Below the pieces are notes generated by a model that was not told the origin of the DNA, did no database searches, and saw only the letters and a list, made by a program, of their open reading frames with translations. A stretch of DNA of 55,644 nt from Bacteriovorax sp. UBA1852 (GTDB lineage: Bacteria; Bdellovibrionota; Bacteriovoracia; Bacteriovoracales; Bacteriovoracaceae). The position numbers and the translations under genes are program-made. The stretch is taken from assembly GCA_002338505.1 (NCBI GenBank), contig DDIK01000124.1:1-55644 (forward strand). Reading direction: 5' to 3'. Shown here one piece after another: positions 33,664 to 41,998 of the stretch; the first letter of the stretch is position 1, and each line of letters starts with the position of its first letter.

Positions 33664-36040
33664 TTTGATCTCCAATATCAATGATCACATTTTCTGACTT
33701 AATCAATATATCTGAACGATATACTTTTTCATCAAGCCATATCTCGTACCTTCCCTCCCTCACATCACTCACAATAAACTCACCTGTCTTATTTGTGAAA
33801 AAAGGAAAACTACGACCTGAAACACTCACAAGTCTTCCAACTTTGAGTTTTAAATCCTCATTTGTAAAACTTCCTCTAACAACATAAGACTTTTCTTTTC
33901 CTAGCTTCACTGGTGTCACACTCCTATAAGTAGGAGCAATGAAAAATTCTTCATAATCATAAGAGCTACCAAAGTCTAAATGAGTTGGGTCCATATTGAC
34001 TTTATAATAATGATAACTCGTAAGAGAAGGCATAAAGATTTTATTTCTAAACTCTTTAGATAAGACGCCACCAACTTGATTTAAGAGTCCAATCTTCTTA
34101 TTTTTCAAGGAGTTCTTTCCTTCAATAAACGAGAAACTATCTCCAACCTGAGGGGTGAATGCTGCAAAATTCTCAGCAACAACAAAAGCACCTCTTAAAC
34201 GCGCACTATATTGGTCAGAACTTCCTTCACTTAACTGCGCACTAATATCAGAGGTAAAATAACGACTTAAGTAACCAATTTGCAGGTCTGTATTCTTAGA
34301 TGAATCATCTGTATCATAAGAGGCCGAGTAACTAAGAGAGTCCTGTTTATCATAAGGACTATAGCTTACTTGAGATAAGTTAGATTTATTTTCATTATCA
34401 TAGAAGTGACTTACATAGTGACCACTATCTGCGAAGCTCATATTAAAAAAGAGAGTCAGTTCAGTCTCCCATTTTTCATCGACTTCTTTTCTTCGATAAT
34501 TAAAAGTTACATTTGAACTCTTATAAGGTCTAAGTCCAAAAGTTATCCCGTAAGACCTTCTATCAAAGTCAGAGTTTTTATATGAAAGAGACCTCTCGAC
34601 ATCGATGCCGGTATTAATATAATCATTTAAAAACCAATTTATATCATAACGAAAAAGGTGTTCGTAATCATTCTTAGAAGCTCTTGTATCAAATGAAGTA
34701 TAGAGCGGACTAAGATACTCGTGAGAGACAAGATTTCTAATCGAGCGAGAGTTATTCAAAAAGAAAAATTCAAATTCATTAAATAAGCTCACGCCACCAT
34801 GATTATTAATATCATCATGAGAAAAATTTAAATAAGTTCTTAAATTACCAAGTGAAAATGATTTTATAAATGATGGCCCAACTAAGACTGAAGAGTCGCT
34901 TAATTGCAAAGAGAAACTTTGAGTATAAGTTTTTGAAATACCTTGAGAGTAATAACCACTAAAAATTGTATCTTCAATATCATCATACTTTGGCCTAAGA
35001 TTATAATTACCTCTTACACCAAGATTGAAACTATAACGAGAGAGTCCAACCCTTAAAAGCTCCTCTGCCCCAGACCAGTCATAAGTAAATTCTCTTGTAT
35101 CTCCGCCCACTTCTTTTGCAACAATCTTCACACGGCTTCTACCGTAGTCGAGAATCAAATCCCTAATAGAATGCCTCCCCTCTTCATAGATCTCACTACG
35201 AACAGGCTTATCATTTATAAAAATTGTTATAAAAGAGCGTCTCTCTAAAACAAATTCAAATTCATTTAAGGGAGTGATTCGGTTATATGGAGAAAGTGCA
35301 TAGTTCTTTGATAGAGATACTCCAAGAAGATTCATACGACTCTGTCTCGACAATGCCTCACTACTTATGTCACCAAAGCTTGCTCTAAGATTACTGTCTT
35401 TCACATCGTAGATAAGTCTCGAGCGCTTTCTGGTTAAGCTCTCTTTTCTAATATCATCTGTAAGTTCAAATTTATTTTCAAGAACGAAATTTTCAAATTT
35501 CAAATAACTATCGAGATCAAGCTCATAATCATTATTTGAACGACCTCTTTCGTCTCGCTCTTCATAATTATACTGAAGCCAATAGTTTAAAATATGAGAC
35601 CACTGACTAGGGTAGTAAATTTTCTTACCTGTCGTATCTGGACCATAATAGAGATCGGTCGATTTTAATTTGTAAAACTTTGCAGGGATCTCAAGAGCGA
35701 CGAGGACTTTTTCTTTATTATATTGAAATCCAATATCCATAACTTTTTCAAGCTCTACGAATTCGACTGATATATTTTGAACAAAAGAAGTCTCAAAAAA
35801 TGGAAAGAGAGAATCTCGTAAACAACGGCCATCGACTTTAAATATTTTAGTACCTTTCACTTCAAATCGACACTCGCCTATAGGCCTATTTCTCAAATGG
35901 ATTGGCAAAGATATACTTGCCTTGGCCTCTTTGTTTCCAAAGACTTTTTCAAAGAGATCTGCTTCATTGGCATAAACCTGATGACCTAGACTAAAAAAGG
36001 CAAATAAAAATCCGAACAAAAAGTAAAGAGACTTACTCAT
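33653..36040 (-). CDS. Outer-membrane fimbrial usher
   Basis: 795 aa. Ushers form the outer-membrane pore and platform for assembling chaperone-delivered subunits. A signal peptide is followed by an N-terminal domain. The region LLGVSLSKNYALSP, then FVLERRSFITIFINDKPV, then EGRHSIRDLILDYGRSRVKIVAKE matches the usher barrel and plug entry. The C-terminal part (VVRGSF, GRSFPFFTNKTGEF, GRYEIWLDE) is the soluble C-terminal domain. It overlaps the chaperone by 8 bases and the tip-type subunit by 11. Features fit archaic or alpha-type ushers more than the classic gamma class. Confidence 0.88.
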   Translation of the reverse strand: MSKSLYFLFGFLFAFFSLGHQVYANEADLFEKVFGNKEAKASISLPIHLRNRPIGECRFEVKGTKIFKVDGRCLRDSLFPFFETSFVQNISVEFVELEKVMDIGFQYNKEKVLVALEIPAKFYKLKSTDLYYGPDTTGKKIYYPSQWSHILNYWLQYNYEERDERGRSNNDYELDLDSYLKFENFVLENKFELTDDIRKESLTRKRSRLIYDVKDSNLRASFGDISSEALSRQSRMNLLGVSLSKNYALSPYNRITPLNEFEFVLERRSFITIFINDKPVRSEIYEEGRHSIRDLILDYGRSRVKIVAKEVGGDTREFTYDWSGAEELLRVGLSRYSFNLGVRGNYNLRPKYDDIEDTIFSGYYSQGISKTYTQSFSLQLSDSSVLVGPSFIKSFSLGNLRTYLNFSHDDINNHGGVSLFNEFEFFFLNNSRSIRNLVSHEYLSPLYTSFDTRASKNDYEHLFRYDINWFLNDYINTGIDVERSLSYKNSDFDRRSYGITFGLRPYKSSNVTFNYRRKEVDEKWETELTLFFNMSFADSGHYVSHFYDNENKSNLSQVSYSPYDKQDSLSYSASYDTDDSSKNTDLQIGYLSRYFTSDISAQLSEGSSDQYSARLRGAFVVAENFAAFTPQVGDSFSFIEGKNSLKNKKIGLLNQVGGVLSKEFRNKIFMPSLTSYHYYKVNMDPTHLDFGSSYDYEEFFIAPTYRSVTPVKLGKEKSYVVRGSFTNEDLKLKVGRLVSVSGRSFPFFTNKTGEFIVSDVREGRYEIWLDEKVYRSDILIKSENVIIDIGDQNAL

Positions 36041-36719
36041 AAACGAGACTTACCTCTTTCACGATAGGTCGCTTTTTAAAGAGTTCTCTTTTGACACTAA
36101 ATTCTCTTTCACTCTTACTAAGTAAATTCTCACCAGAGAAGTCCTTTAGTACTTCACTCTCTATAGTCTCATTCTTAGTTACAATTTTTAGTTTCTTTAG
36201 AAGTTTGTGAGAAGTTCCCTCATTTGCAACTGTAAAAATTAAGTCGTCCGACTTCTCTGTAATAGATTTTAAAACTACTTTAGGTGTAAATTTACTTGAG
36301 GAAACATAGAGAGCACCAAGATAGCGCATTAGTATTTTAATTCCAGTCTTATCTTTTTTCTCAAAATCAATTGGAAGCTGCTCAATTTTCAAGCGATAAC
36401 TTAACTCTTCTTTAATGTCCTTTGCCCCTAGCCATGTCACTTTAATTCCTCGCTTCTCTTTAGGCTTTAGGATTAATTGGCTCGGATAAACGATGAAAGT
36501 ATCTTTATCTGGAGGAGGTAGTTTTTCACTGCCATCCTTATCCATAATTCTCTTAGTAACACTCGCCTCCAATGCCATTGGACTTTTGGTGTTATTTGTC
36601 ACCTGATATATAACTGTATTCTTATTCTTACCTAAGATAATTGTATGAGAAAGTGGGCTCAATCTAAATGCAAACACATTAGTGAAAATGAATAATGCTA
36701 GGAAATATTTAAGTAACAT
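36033..36719 (-). CDS. Periplasmic pilus chaperone
   Basis: Start ATG 36719 (MLLKYFLALF) is preferred over a TTG eight codons upstream, because the signal peptide begins there and GAGAGG precedes it. About 228 aa. The N-terminal strand FRLSPLSHTIIL, the NTKSPMALEASV stretch and FIVYPSQLILKPKEKRGIKVTWLG are the G1-strand and Pro-rich features of fimbrial chaperones, which donate a strand to subunits in the periplasm. The sequence type resembles archaic (Csu-like) chaperones. It precedes the usher with an 8-base overlap. Confidence 0.88.
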   Translation of the reverse strand: MLLKYFLALFIFTNVFAFRLSPLSHTIILGKNKNTVIYQVTNNTKSPMALEASVTKRIMDKDGSEKLPPPDKDTFIVYPSQLILKPKEKRGIKVTWLGAKDIKEELSYRLKIEQLPIDFEKKDKTGIKILMRYLGALYVSSSKFTPKVVLKSITEKSDDLIFTVANEGTSHKLLKKLKIVTKNETIESEVLKDFSGENLLSKSEREFSVKRELFKKRPIVKEVSLVYE

Positions 36720-36810
36720 AGGCCTCTCTTGAATTAGGAGCAACTTAATTGCAAGAATAGAATATCAAAAAGATCAAAGTAATAGAAGCTTTGAAAGGCT
36801 CTTTTAGGTT

Positions 36811-37059
36811 CTACTTAACAGTAATTGTGTAGTATTTATGACCAGATTTCTTATCGAGTTGATTGTTCATGACAAAGGACTCTTTTTTGAGATTTGTTCT
36901 ATAATCAATTTCTTTTGACCCTGAGTTATTTGAGGCTGAAAAAGATGAATTTATATTTGCTCTTAAGATAAGTCTTGCTTTAGATGAGGCATGAGACATA
37001 GCTGTTGATGTTAAGAATAAGCCGAGAGAAAAGAATATAAGTACTTTGACGATCTTCAC
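36811..37059 (-). CDS. 82-aa exported protein, mini pilus subunit-like
   Basis: It has a signal peptide (about residues 1-25, ending SHA-SSK). The mature first strand ARLILRANINSSFSAS resembles the first strand of the major pilin (ATLNLSGTINSILEIE), and the end HKYYTITVK resembles the pilin end (TVTFEISAK). Only about 55 residues separate the ends, too few for a full Ig-like subunit. It may be a short capping or anchor subunit or a decayed pilin. It lies between the major pilin and the chaperone, 40 bases after the pilin stop. Confidence 0.55.
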   Translation of the reverse strand: MKIVKVLIFFSLGLFLTSTAMSHASSKARLILRANINSSFSASNNSGSKEIDYRTNLKKESFVMNNQLDKKSGHKYYTITVK

Positions 37060-37099
37060 ATAGAAGTTATCGGAAGACCGTCAACAATACTTGAGTGTT

Positions 37100-37555
37100 T
37101 TACTTTGCTGAAATTTCAAATGTTACTGTATCAGTATATGTACCTTGAGCAAAATCAAATTCATCTGTTCTTGCATCTGTAACTGTAACAGCAACCGCTC
37201 TATCACTTGATCCTACTGTGTTAGCATTATCAACAGTTTGAGCTGAACTTAAATTATAAGATGTACCACCATAAGATAATGTATAAGTAGCTGAATCACT
37301 TGCACCATTAACAAGACTACCACTATTTGTTGAAGTAATTACAACATCATACCCATCAGGATCGTTTGATGTCTCAGTAACAGTTGCAACAGATTGCGCT
37401 GTTTTATCAAGAAGATCTACTGTTTTAGTAACTGCAGATGTTCCATCAATTTCAATCTCTAAGATTGAGTTGATCGTTCCTGATAAGTTTAATGTTGCAG
37501 TTGTTGCTGCAAATGAAGCCGAAGTGATTAAGGTTGCGAGTAGTAATTTTTTCAT
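37100..37555 (-). CDS. Major pilin-like subunit of the chaperone-usher operon
   Basis: Start ATG 37555 (MKKLLLATLI) has GGAG five bases upstream; an ATG four codons earlier has no such site. About 151 aa with a signal peptide ending SFA-ATT. The mature protein is rich in Thr, Ser, Val and Asp, has no Cys, and shows alternating strands with a C-terminal DTVTFEISAK. It is first in the operon and is likely the most abundant subunit. Family identity is inferred from context (chaperone and usher downstream) and beta pattern. Confidence 0.7.
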   Translation of the reverse strand: MKKLLLATLITSASFAATTATLNLSGTINSILEIEIDGTSAVTKTVDLLDKTAQSVATVTETSNDPDGYDVVITSTNSGSLVNGASDSATYTLSYGGTSYNLSSAQTVDNANTVGSSDRAVAVTVTDARTDEFDFAQGTYTDTVTFEISAK

Positions 37556-37631
37556 TTGTTCTCCCATTTGTGGTTAGCAATTCTAGTTATGTATCAAGCA
37601 AAACTAATGCCAACTACGAAGCTCTAAAGTT

Positions 37632-37670
37632 TGTACAGAAGCACCTAAAAATTGGTGCTTCCCTTGTACA
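37632..37670 (-). promoter_or_regulatory. Hairpin at the predicted 5' end of the pilin transcript
   Basis: An 8-bp perfect inner stem GAAGCACC / GGTGCTTC (37638-37645 with 37654-37661, 8-base loop) is framed by two copies of the palindrome TGTACA (37632-37637 and 37665-37670) that can pair with each other across a 3-base bulge. No T-tract follows, so it is not a terminator. It lies between the -10-like box at 37675-37680 and the pilin start, so it would be at or near the mRNA 5' end, or could be an operator. Confidence 0.5.
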
Positions 37671-37674
37671 TTCT

Positions 37675-37680
37675 ATTATA
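37675..37680 (-). promoter_or_regulatory. Possible -10 box of the pilus operon
   Basis: The minus strand reads TATAAT here, a perfect consensus -10, about 120 bases upstream of the pilin ATG. No clear TTGACA lies 16-18 bases further upstream, so the promoter may need an activator. A start about 7 bases downstream would place the 37632-37670 hairpin at the extreme 5' end of the transcript. Confidence 0.4.
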
Positions 37681-37746
37681 TACGGTGTCTAAGATTTAAA
37701 CAGATGCATATAAAAAGGAGCAATTTTGCCTAAAGAAAGGGACAAC

Positions 37747-37765
37747 TTGACACTAAAAGTGTCAA
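37747..37765. repeat. Perfect inverted repeat between pilin and ychJ-like genes
   Basis: TTGACACT-AAA-AGTGTCAA is an 8-bp perfect stem with a 3-base loop. A second, weaker hairpin (AACAC / GTGTT, 37774-37787) lies beside it, followed on the plus strand by T-rich sequence. The pair lies 40-55 bases after the stop of the ychJ-like gene and more than 60 bases upstream of the pilin -10-like box. They may form a terminator region or an operator; neither fits perfectly. Confidence 0.5.
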
Positions 37766-37802
37766 TAAAGACTAACACTTAGGGTGTTTTTATTTACAAA
37801 AT

Positions 37803-38288
37803 CTAACGAGCGCAACACTTCTTGAACTTCTTACCTGAACCACAAGGACATGGGTCATTTCGGCCCACTTTAGGACCTTCTCTTTTTACTTGAGACACAA
37901 GAGGCTCACCATCAACAAAGAACCACTTATCATCAGTCTTATGAAATTCACTTCTCTCGTGATGGCTCATACTCTCGCCACCGAGTTGAAAGTTGGCCTT
38001 GAATTCAACCATCCCCCAATTATCTCTTTCCGTTCCCTCTGCCGTGTCTACAATCTCAAGACCTAGCCACTTTGACTTGCTTGACCAAGCTTCGATTTCT
38101 TCACGGTTCATATCTTCACGATGATCTGGATGGGTTGAATCAATAATGAAGTCGATATCTCCAGTAGTGTAAGCACTATATCTAGCTCGCATTAAAGCTG
38201 CAGCGGTCTGCGCGTTTGACTCTCCCTTAATTATAGGATCGCAACAAGCATTGAATTCATTTTGGCTTCCACATGGACATAAAGACAT
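37803..38288 (-). CDS. YchJ-like protein with two SEC-C metal-binding motifs
   Basis: Start ATG 38288 (MSLCPCGSQ) has AGGAG eight bases upstream; an upstream in-frame ATG would add 28 residues of unlikely, mostly hydrophobic sequence. 161 aa. An N-terminal CPCGS...CC motif and a C-terminal RNDPCPCGSGKKFKKCC (SEC-C, zinc) flank an NTF2-like middle with ALMRARYSAYTTGDIDFI, as in YchJ and related proteins. Molecular function is unknown. It follows the methyltransferase gene by 19 bases. Confidence 0.88.
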   Translation of the reverse strand: MSLCPCGSQNEFNACCDPIIKGESNAQTAAALMRARYSAYTTGDIDFIIDSTHPDHREDMNREEIEAWSSKSKWLGLEIVDTAEGTERDNWGMVEFKANFQLGGESMSHHERSEFHKTDDKWFFVDGEPLVSQVKREGPKVGRNDPCPCGSGKKFKKCCAR

Positions 38289-38307
38289 ATATTTCTCCTG
38301 ATCATTA

Positions 38308-38973
38308 TTAAAAACGAAATAGTAAATCTGTAAAAAAAGTAGATTTCTCGTTAAAATATACTTTACTTTCAAGCATCCGACTACTCACAAAAGTAAAATG
38401 CTTCTTTATCATTTTCTGATATTTTGTACGGGATCTTTTAATCGCATACTCATCTTCAAACTCAAGGTCTTCAACCTGTCTTCTTAATTCGATATCAGTT
38501 GGAACAGAGAAATAGAGATACTTTACTTTCATCGACAAGACTCTCAAACAATACTCCATCTCCTCATCTGTTAAATATTGAAACACTGAAGTACAGAGTC
38601 CCAAGTCAAACCTTATCTTCTTTGACTCGTTTTCCTTGCACCATCCAACCAGGTCAATCTGCTTTAAAGAAAGCTTTGTGGAAGGAACTGGTTTAATTTT
38701 TCGCTTTTTGACTATATCAAAAGGATGTCGACTTGGTTCGATCCCGAGGGCCTTATATGGCTTATAGTGATCAAGCACCGCTTCAAAGAGATGGCCCAAT
38801 CCAAAGCCAAAATCAGCGATAGAACTTATATCAATGAACTCAATTTCAAAGAGGCTTCGAATATAATCGAGATGAGAAGAAACATTACCAATTCCGTCCA
38901 TATCATCAGGCGAAGAATAATTCTTATCCCAGTACTCTTTGGCAAACCCCTCTGCTCCACTTCCTTTTTTCAT
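38308..38973 (-). CDS. SAM-dependent methyltransferase-like protein
   Basis: 221 aa. The motif I stretch IADFGFGLGHLFEAV (about 51-65) is followed by ALGIEPSRHPFD (strand 2 acid) and LGLCTSVFQYL (motif II-like). This fits a class I methyltransferase. The substrate is unknown. The ATG overlaps the MATE gene stop in TAATG, so it is probably translated by re-initiation. Confidence 0.72.
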   Translation of the reverse strand: MKKGSGAEGFAKEYWDKNYSSPDDMDGIGNVSSHLDYIRSLFEIEFIDISSIADFGFGLGHLFEAVLDHYKPYKALGIEPSRHPFDIVKKRKIKPVPSTKLSLKQIDLVGWCKENESKKIRFDLGLCTSVFQYLTDEEMEYCLRVLSMKVKYLYFSVPTDIELRRQVEDLEFEDEYAIKRSRTKYQKMIKKHFTFVSSRMLESKVYFNEKSTFFTDLLFRF

Positions 38974-40283
38974 TACGCTTCTCTTATTTTAAATTCACTT
39001 CTAATGCAGAAGTAATTACTAATTAATCGATAGATACCTATCGCAAATAATGCAACCCAAATATAATAAAGGCTTTTATAGATAAACGAAAGATACAAAA
39101 AAGGAACAAAGCTAACGAAGAAACCTATCATCATTTGCTTTCGTAAATAATCAAAACGATTGATTCCAAAAATAAGTCCATCATAGACGTAGGCTACAGA
39201 CATTGGAACCTGAACAAGAGCAATGAAAGTCCAAATATCACTGATTGTCTGAATAACTTTTTCATCACTTGTAAAAAGAGAGAGAAGTTGATGCTTAAAG
39301 AAATAAAATAGGATGGTAAAAATTAAACCAATCTGAACTCCCATCATGAGAAGCTTCTTAAAGGTTTTATAAAGAGAGACTTTATCTTCTTTAAAGAGTC
39401 TGCCGCCGATGATACTGCCGCTTGTTGCTAGGCCATCGGTAAAAAAAGAAGCAAATAACCAGACTTGTAGAATGATTTGATGTGAGGCCAGATCAATCTT
39501 TCCAATTGAAGAGGCTGCTTTTGTACTCAGAAAAAAGCAAGATGTGAGAACAAATGAGCGACCAAATATATTTAAAGACTTTGAACTAAACTCTTTAAGA
39601 ACATTGACCTTCTTCGCTGCTCCCCAAAAAGGAATTTCTGATTGTGTGATTGATAAGTATTTATAAAAGCCAATACAGAAACCAAGAAAATTAGAAAAGA
39701 CTGTAGCTAGGGCAACTCCACCTAATCCCAAGTCACTATGGTAGAGCGCGAAGTAACTTAAAATCACATTCACAAGAGTACTTATCGTGACAATTAGAAA
39801 AGCTATATTAACTCTTGCAAGACCTCTTAAAACTGAGAGCATCACAGTATAAGCAAGGACACCAAAGTGGCCGAGCACTCTGACAGTGAAGTAGTCATCA
39901 CAAGACTTCCTCACCTCTGCATCGACCTCCATAAAGGTATAGAGATAATCTTTAAATGGCAAAATTAATAAGATTAGAATGAAACTTAACCCAAAAGAAA
40001 TCAGTAAAGAAAGCTTCGTGAGAGAATGAACTTTTGCTTGGTCACCATTTCCTTGTGCCTCAGAAATGCTCTGCACTGGTGCATGAACAAGAAAGTTAAA
40101 CATCCAGGTGAACGCCCCCATCATTGTGCTTCCTACGGCCAGGGCCGCAAGCGAGCTCGTATCGTAATGACCAACTAATGCCGTATCAACAACAGATGAT
40201 AGCGGCTCAAGCATTGATGAGAGAATTGATGGAATGGACAGGAGCCATAAGTCTTTATACGACTCCCATTTTTTGATATTCAA
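38973..40283 (-). CDS. MATE-family efflux transporter
   Basis: 436 aa with about twelve membrane segments. The N-terminal LWLLSIPSILSSMLEPLSSVVDTALVGH is the MATE signature (P, then V-D-x-x-x-V-G), and the second half repeats it less clearly. These are Na+- or H+-driven exporters of drugs and metabolites; the substrate is unknown. The start is TTG 40283, six bases after the preceding gene. Similarity is nearest to the DinF-like branch by eye. Confidence 0.9.
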   Translation of the reverse strand: MNIKKWESYKDLWLLSIPSILSSMLEPLSSVVDTALVGHYDTSSLAALAVGSTMMGAFTWMFNFLVHAPVQSISEAQGNGDQAKVHSLTKLSLLISFGLSFILILLILPFKDYLYTFMEVDAEVRKSCDDYFTVRVLGHFGVLAYTVMLSVLRGLARVNIAFLIVTISTLVNVILSYFALYHSDLGLGGVALATVFSNFLGFCIGFYKYLSITQSEIPFWGAAKKVNVLKEFSSKSLNIFGRSFVLTSCFFLSTKAASSIGKIDLASHQIILQVWLFASFFTDGLATSGSIIGGRLFKEDKVSLYKTFKKLLMMGVQIGLIFTILFYFFKHQLLSLFTSDEKVIQTISDIWTFIALVQVPMSVAYVYDGLIFGINRFDYLRKQMMIGFFVSFVPFLYLSFIYKSLYYIWVALFAIGIYRLISNYFCIRSEFKIREA

Positions 40284-40288
40284 CTTAC

Positions 40289-40639
40289 TTAAGCAACCTT
40301 ATTAACGGCCATGTAAATTGCGATGAATACGAGAACAATGATTCCATAATATCCAAGCTGACGCTTTTCTTTAAGTCTCTTCGCAAGAATTGGACCAAGA
40401 GCTGAAACAGCAATCCACAGACCAAGCTTTACTTTAACCCATAGAGGCCAAGGTTCTCCATGTCCAAAACCTAGTCTTGCAAGTAGTCCCATACCTGCAA
40501 CAAAAATAAGAGCACTTGTCACACCAGAGATAATTTTTGTCGACTTTGGTGCCTTATCACTAAAAAACTGTGCCGCTATAGCACCAACAAAAAGAACAAC
40601 ACATAGAACGTGTATAACTTTATAAAATTCGTAACTCAA
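40289..40639 (-). CDS. Small four-helix membrane protein
   Basis: 116 aa. TTG start with GAGGAG six bases upstream. Four hydrophobic segments: FYKVIHVLCVVLFVGAIAAQ, IISGVTSALIFVAGMGLLA, VKVKLGLWIAVSALGPILA and YYGIIVLVFIAIYMAV. A His in the first helix and the layout recall small SirB/CopD-like or DUF2269-like membrane proteins, but I cannot name the family. It is followed by the MATE gene at 6 bases. Confidence 0.6.
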   Translation of the reverse strand: MSYEFYKVIHVLCVVLFVGAIAAQFFSDKAPKSTKIISGVTSALIFVAGMGLLARLGFGHGEPWPLWVKVKLGLWIAVSALGPILAKRLKEKRQLGYYGIIVLVFIAIYMAVNKVA

Positions 40640-40660
40640 AACTAACTCCTCATTAATGGT

Positions 40661-41128
40661 TTATTTCTTCTTAGAAACTTTTCTTTCTATTTTCTTAATT
40701 GATCTTCTTAATTGTTCTAATTCCTGCTCAATTGATGCCTCGTCGTCATGTATGACATCCACATCTTTTTTAATTCGAGAAACTCTTCTTCCTAGTCTTG
40801 CAAACTCAACACCCAACATCGCATTCGCAAATATTGCAGTATATGTCGCAAAGAGACCTGTTCCGCCAATCATTAAACAAATTCCTATAATACGGCCTGA
40901 AACAGTCACAGGAGTAATATCCCCATACCCTACTGTCGTAACAGTTGCAAAGGACCACCAAACAGCGTCTAAGAAATTGCTAATATTGGCATTGGCATCT
41001 TTTTCTATTTGATAAAAGATCACAGAGGATAAGAAAACTGCAGAATTACATAATATTGTCATAATCCAAAAGGGTAAGGACATAAGAAGCTTGTAAATTC
41101 TCCTAATATAAATATTTACACCTAGATT
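40661..41128 (-). CDS. Two-helix potassium channel
   Basis: I chose TTG 41128 (MNLGVNIYIRRIYKLL), which has AGGGA upstream; TTG 41161 and ATG 41080 are possible. About 155 aa. The first membrane helix is near LPFWIMTILCNSAVFLSSVIFY. The pore region WWSFATVTTVGYGDITP has the K+ selectivity filter TVGYGD, followed by the second helix GRIIGICLMIGGTGLFATYTAIFAN. The C-terminal tail is a charged coiled coil (RVSRIKKDVDVI, then IEQELEQLRRSIKKIERK) that may tetramerise. There is no RCK domain. Confidence 0.9.
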   Translation of the reverse strand, partial: NLGVNIYIRRIYKLLMSLPFWIMTILCNSAVFLSSVIFYQIEKDANANISNFLDAVWWSFATVTTVGYGDITPVTVSGRIIGICLMIGGTGLFATYTAIFANAMLGVEFARLGRRVSRIKKDVDVIHDDEASIEQELEQLRRSIKKIERKVSKKK

Positions 41129-41187
41129 CAATGGTTTCCCTTTTTCTGTCTTGTACTGCAAAGATGACTAAGTATATAATAATTAAC

Positions 41188-41922
41188 ATGTCGTACTTTG
41201 GAAACAAGCAAGAAGGCGAAAAGATACTACGCGGAGCGTATACTTATAGCCGAAATAAGAATATTTACAGCGAAGAGCAATTTGAGCTCTACAGAGAAAA
41301 GAAAACTCTTTCATATTGCTTTTATAGTGAAATGCTCTCACGTGTAGCCACGGGGGAATTACTCACAATTAGAGTAAAGTACCGATTTAACAATGACTAT
41401 ATTCCTTTACTTGTTGATATTAGCCGCTCTCTTGGCGGCCAAGATGTTAGTGAGAAATATACTTTTGATCCAAAGCTCACTCTTATTAACTACACTTTTA
41501 CCAATGAAGATGGACAAGAGACAGCTAGTATCTCAACGAATCCAAAGTTCTATATAACAAGCCCATCGACTGCCAGCTCAATGCTAAGCCTAAGATCAAA
41601 GAAGGTCGATGCATCTGGAAAGAACTTTTATACATTTCTAACCAGCAAGAATATGTGGGAATATAAAGAAGAGCCATCTTTTAAAAGCATTGTCATGCAA
41701 AGGCATGCTGCTACAACTGAAAACCTCAAATTAGACGATAAAAACCTTCAGGCCACGAGATATAAACTTTCAGAGGGTGTAAATGATGATGACGAGGGCG
41801 GCGCTTCAACTGACAGTCTAAAGATTTGGATAAGTCAGCACATGACCGTTCCCTATCTTATTGAAGCAACTGATGGCACGAGAATACAGATTAAATATCT
41901 CAATAACTTAGAGAGAGATTAA
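41188..41922 (+). CDS. Conserved-looking protein of unknown function
   Basis: Start ATG 41188 (MSYFGNKQEGEKILRGAYTY) is chosen because earlier in-frame starts run into the divergent channel gene; no clear Shine-Dalgarno is seen. 244 aa, soluble, beta-rich, no signal peptide. Features include YSEMLSRVATGELLTIRVKYRF, later FKSIVMQRHAATT, and an acidic stretch NDDDEGG. I recognise no domain. It lies 76 bases before the exported hydrolase gene on the same strand. Confidence 0.55.
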   Translation: MSYFGNKQEGEKILRGAYTYSRNKNIYSEEQFELYREKKTLSYCFYSEMLSRVATGELLTIRVKYRFNNDYIPLLVDISRSLGGQDVSEKYTFDPKLTLINYTFTNEDGQETASISTNPKFYITSPSTASSMLSLRSKKVDASGKNFYTFLTSKNMWEYKEEPSFKSIVMQRHAATTENLKLDDKNLQATRYKLSEGVNDDDEGGASTDSLKIWISQHMTVPYLIEATDGTRIQIKYLNNLERD

Positions 41923-41998
41923 ATAATATGATGTCAGATATGACGTAAAAATTTCAACAACACTTCTAAGATTCTCAAAAATAATATAAGTTAATGAC

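Noticed and set aside
37747..37790. Clean Rho-independent terminator for the ychJ-like gene
   Set aside because: On the minus strand neither hairpin is followed by a good T-run; kept only as an inverted repeat.
38289..38372. 28-residue N-terminal extension of the YchJ-like protein
   Set aside because: The ATG at 38288 has AGGAG at good spacing and starts directly with the first SEC-C motif.
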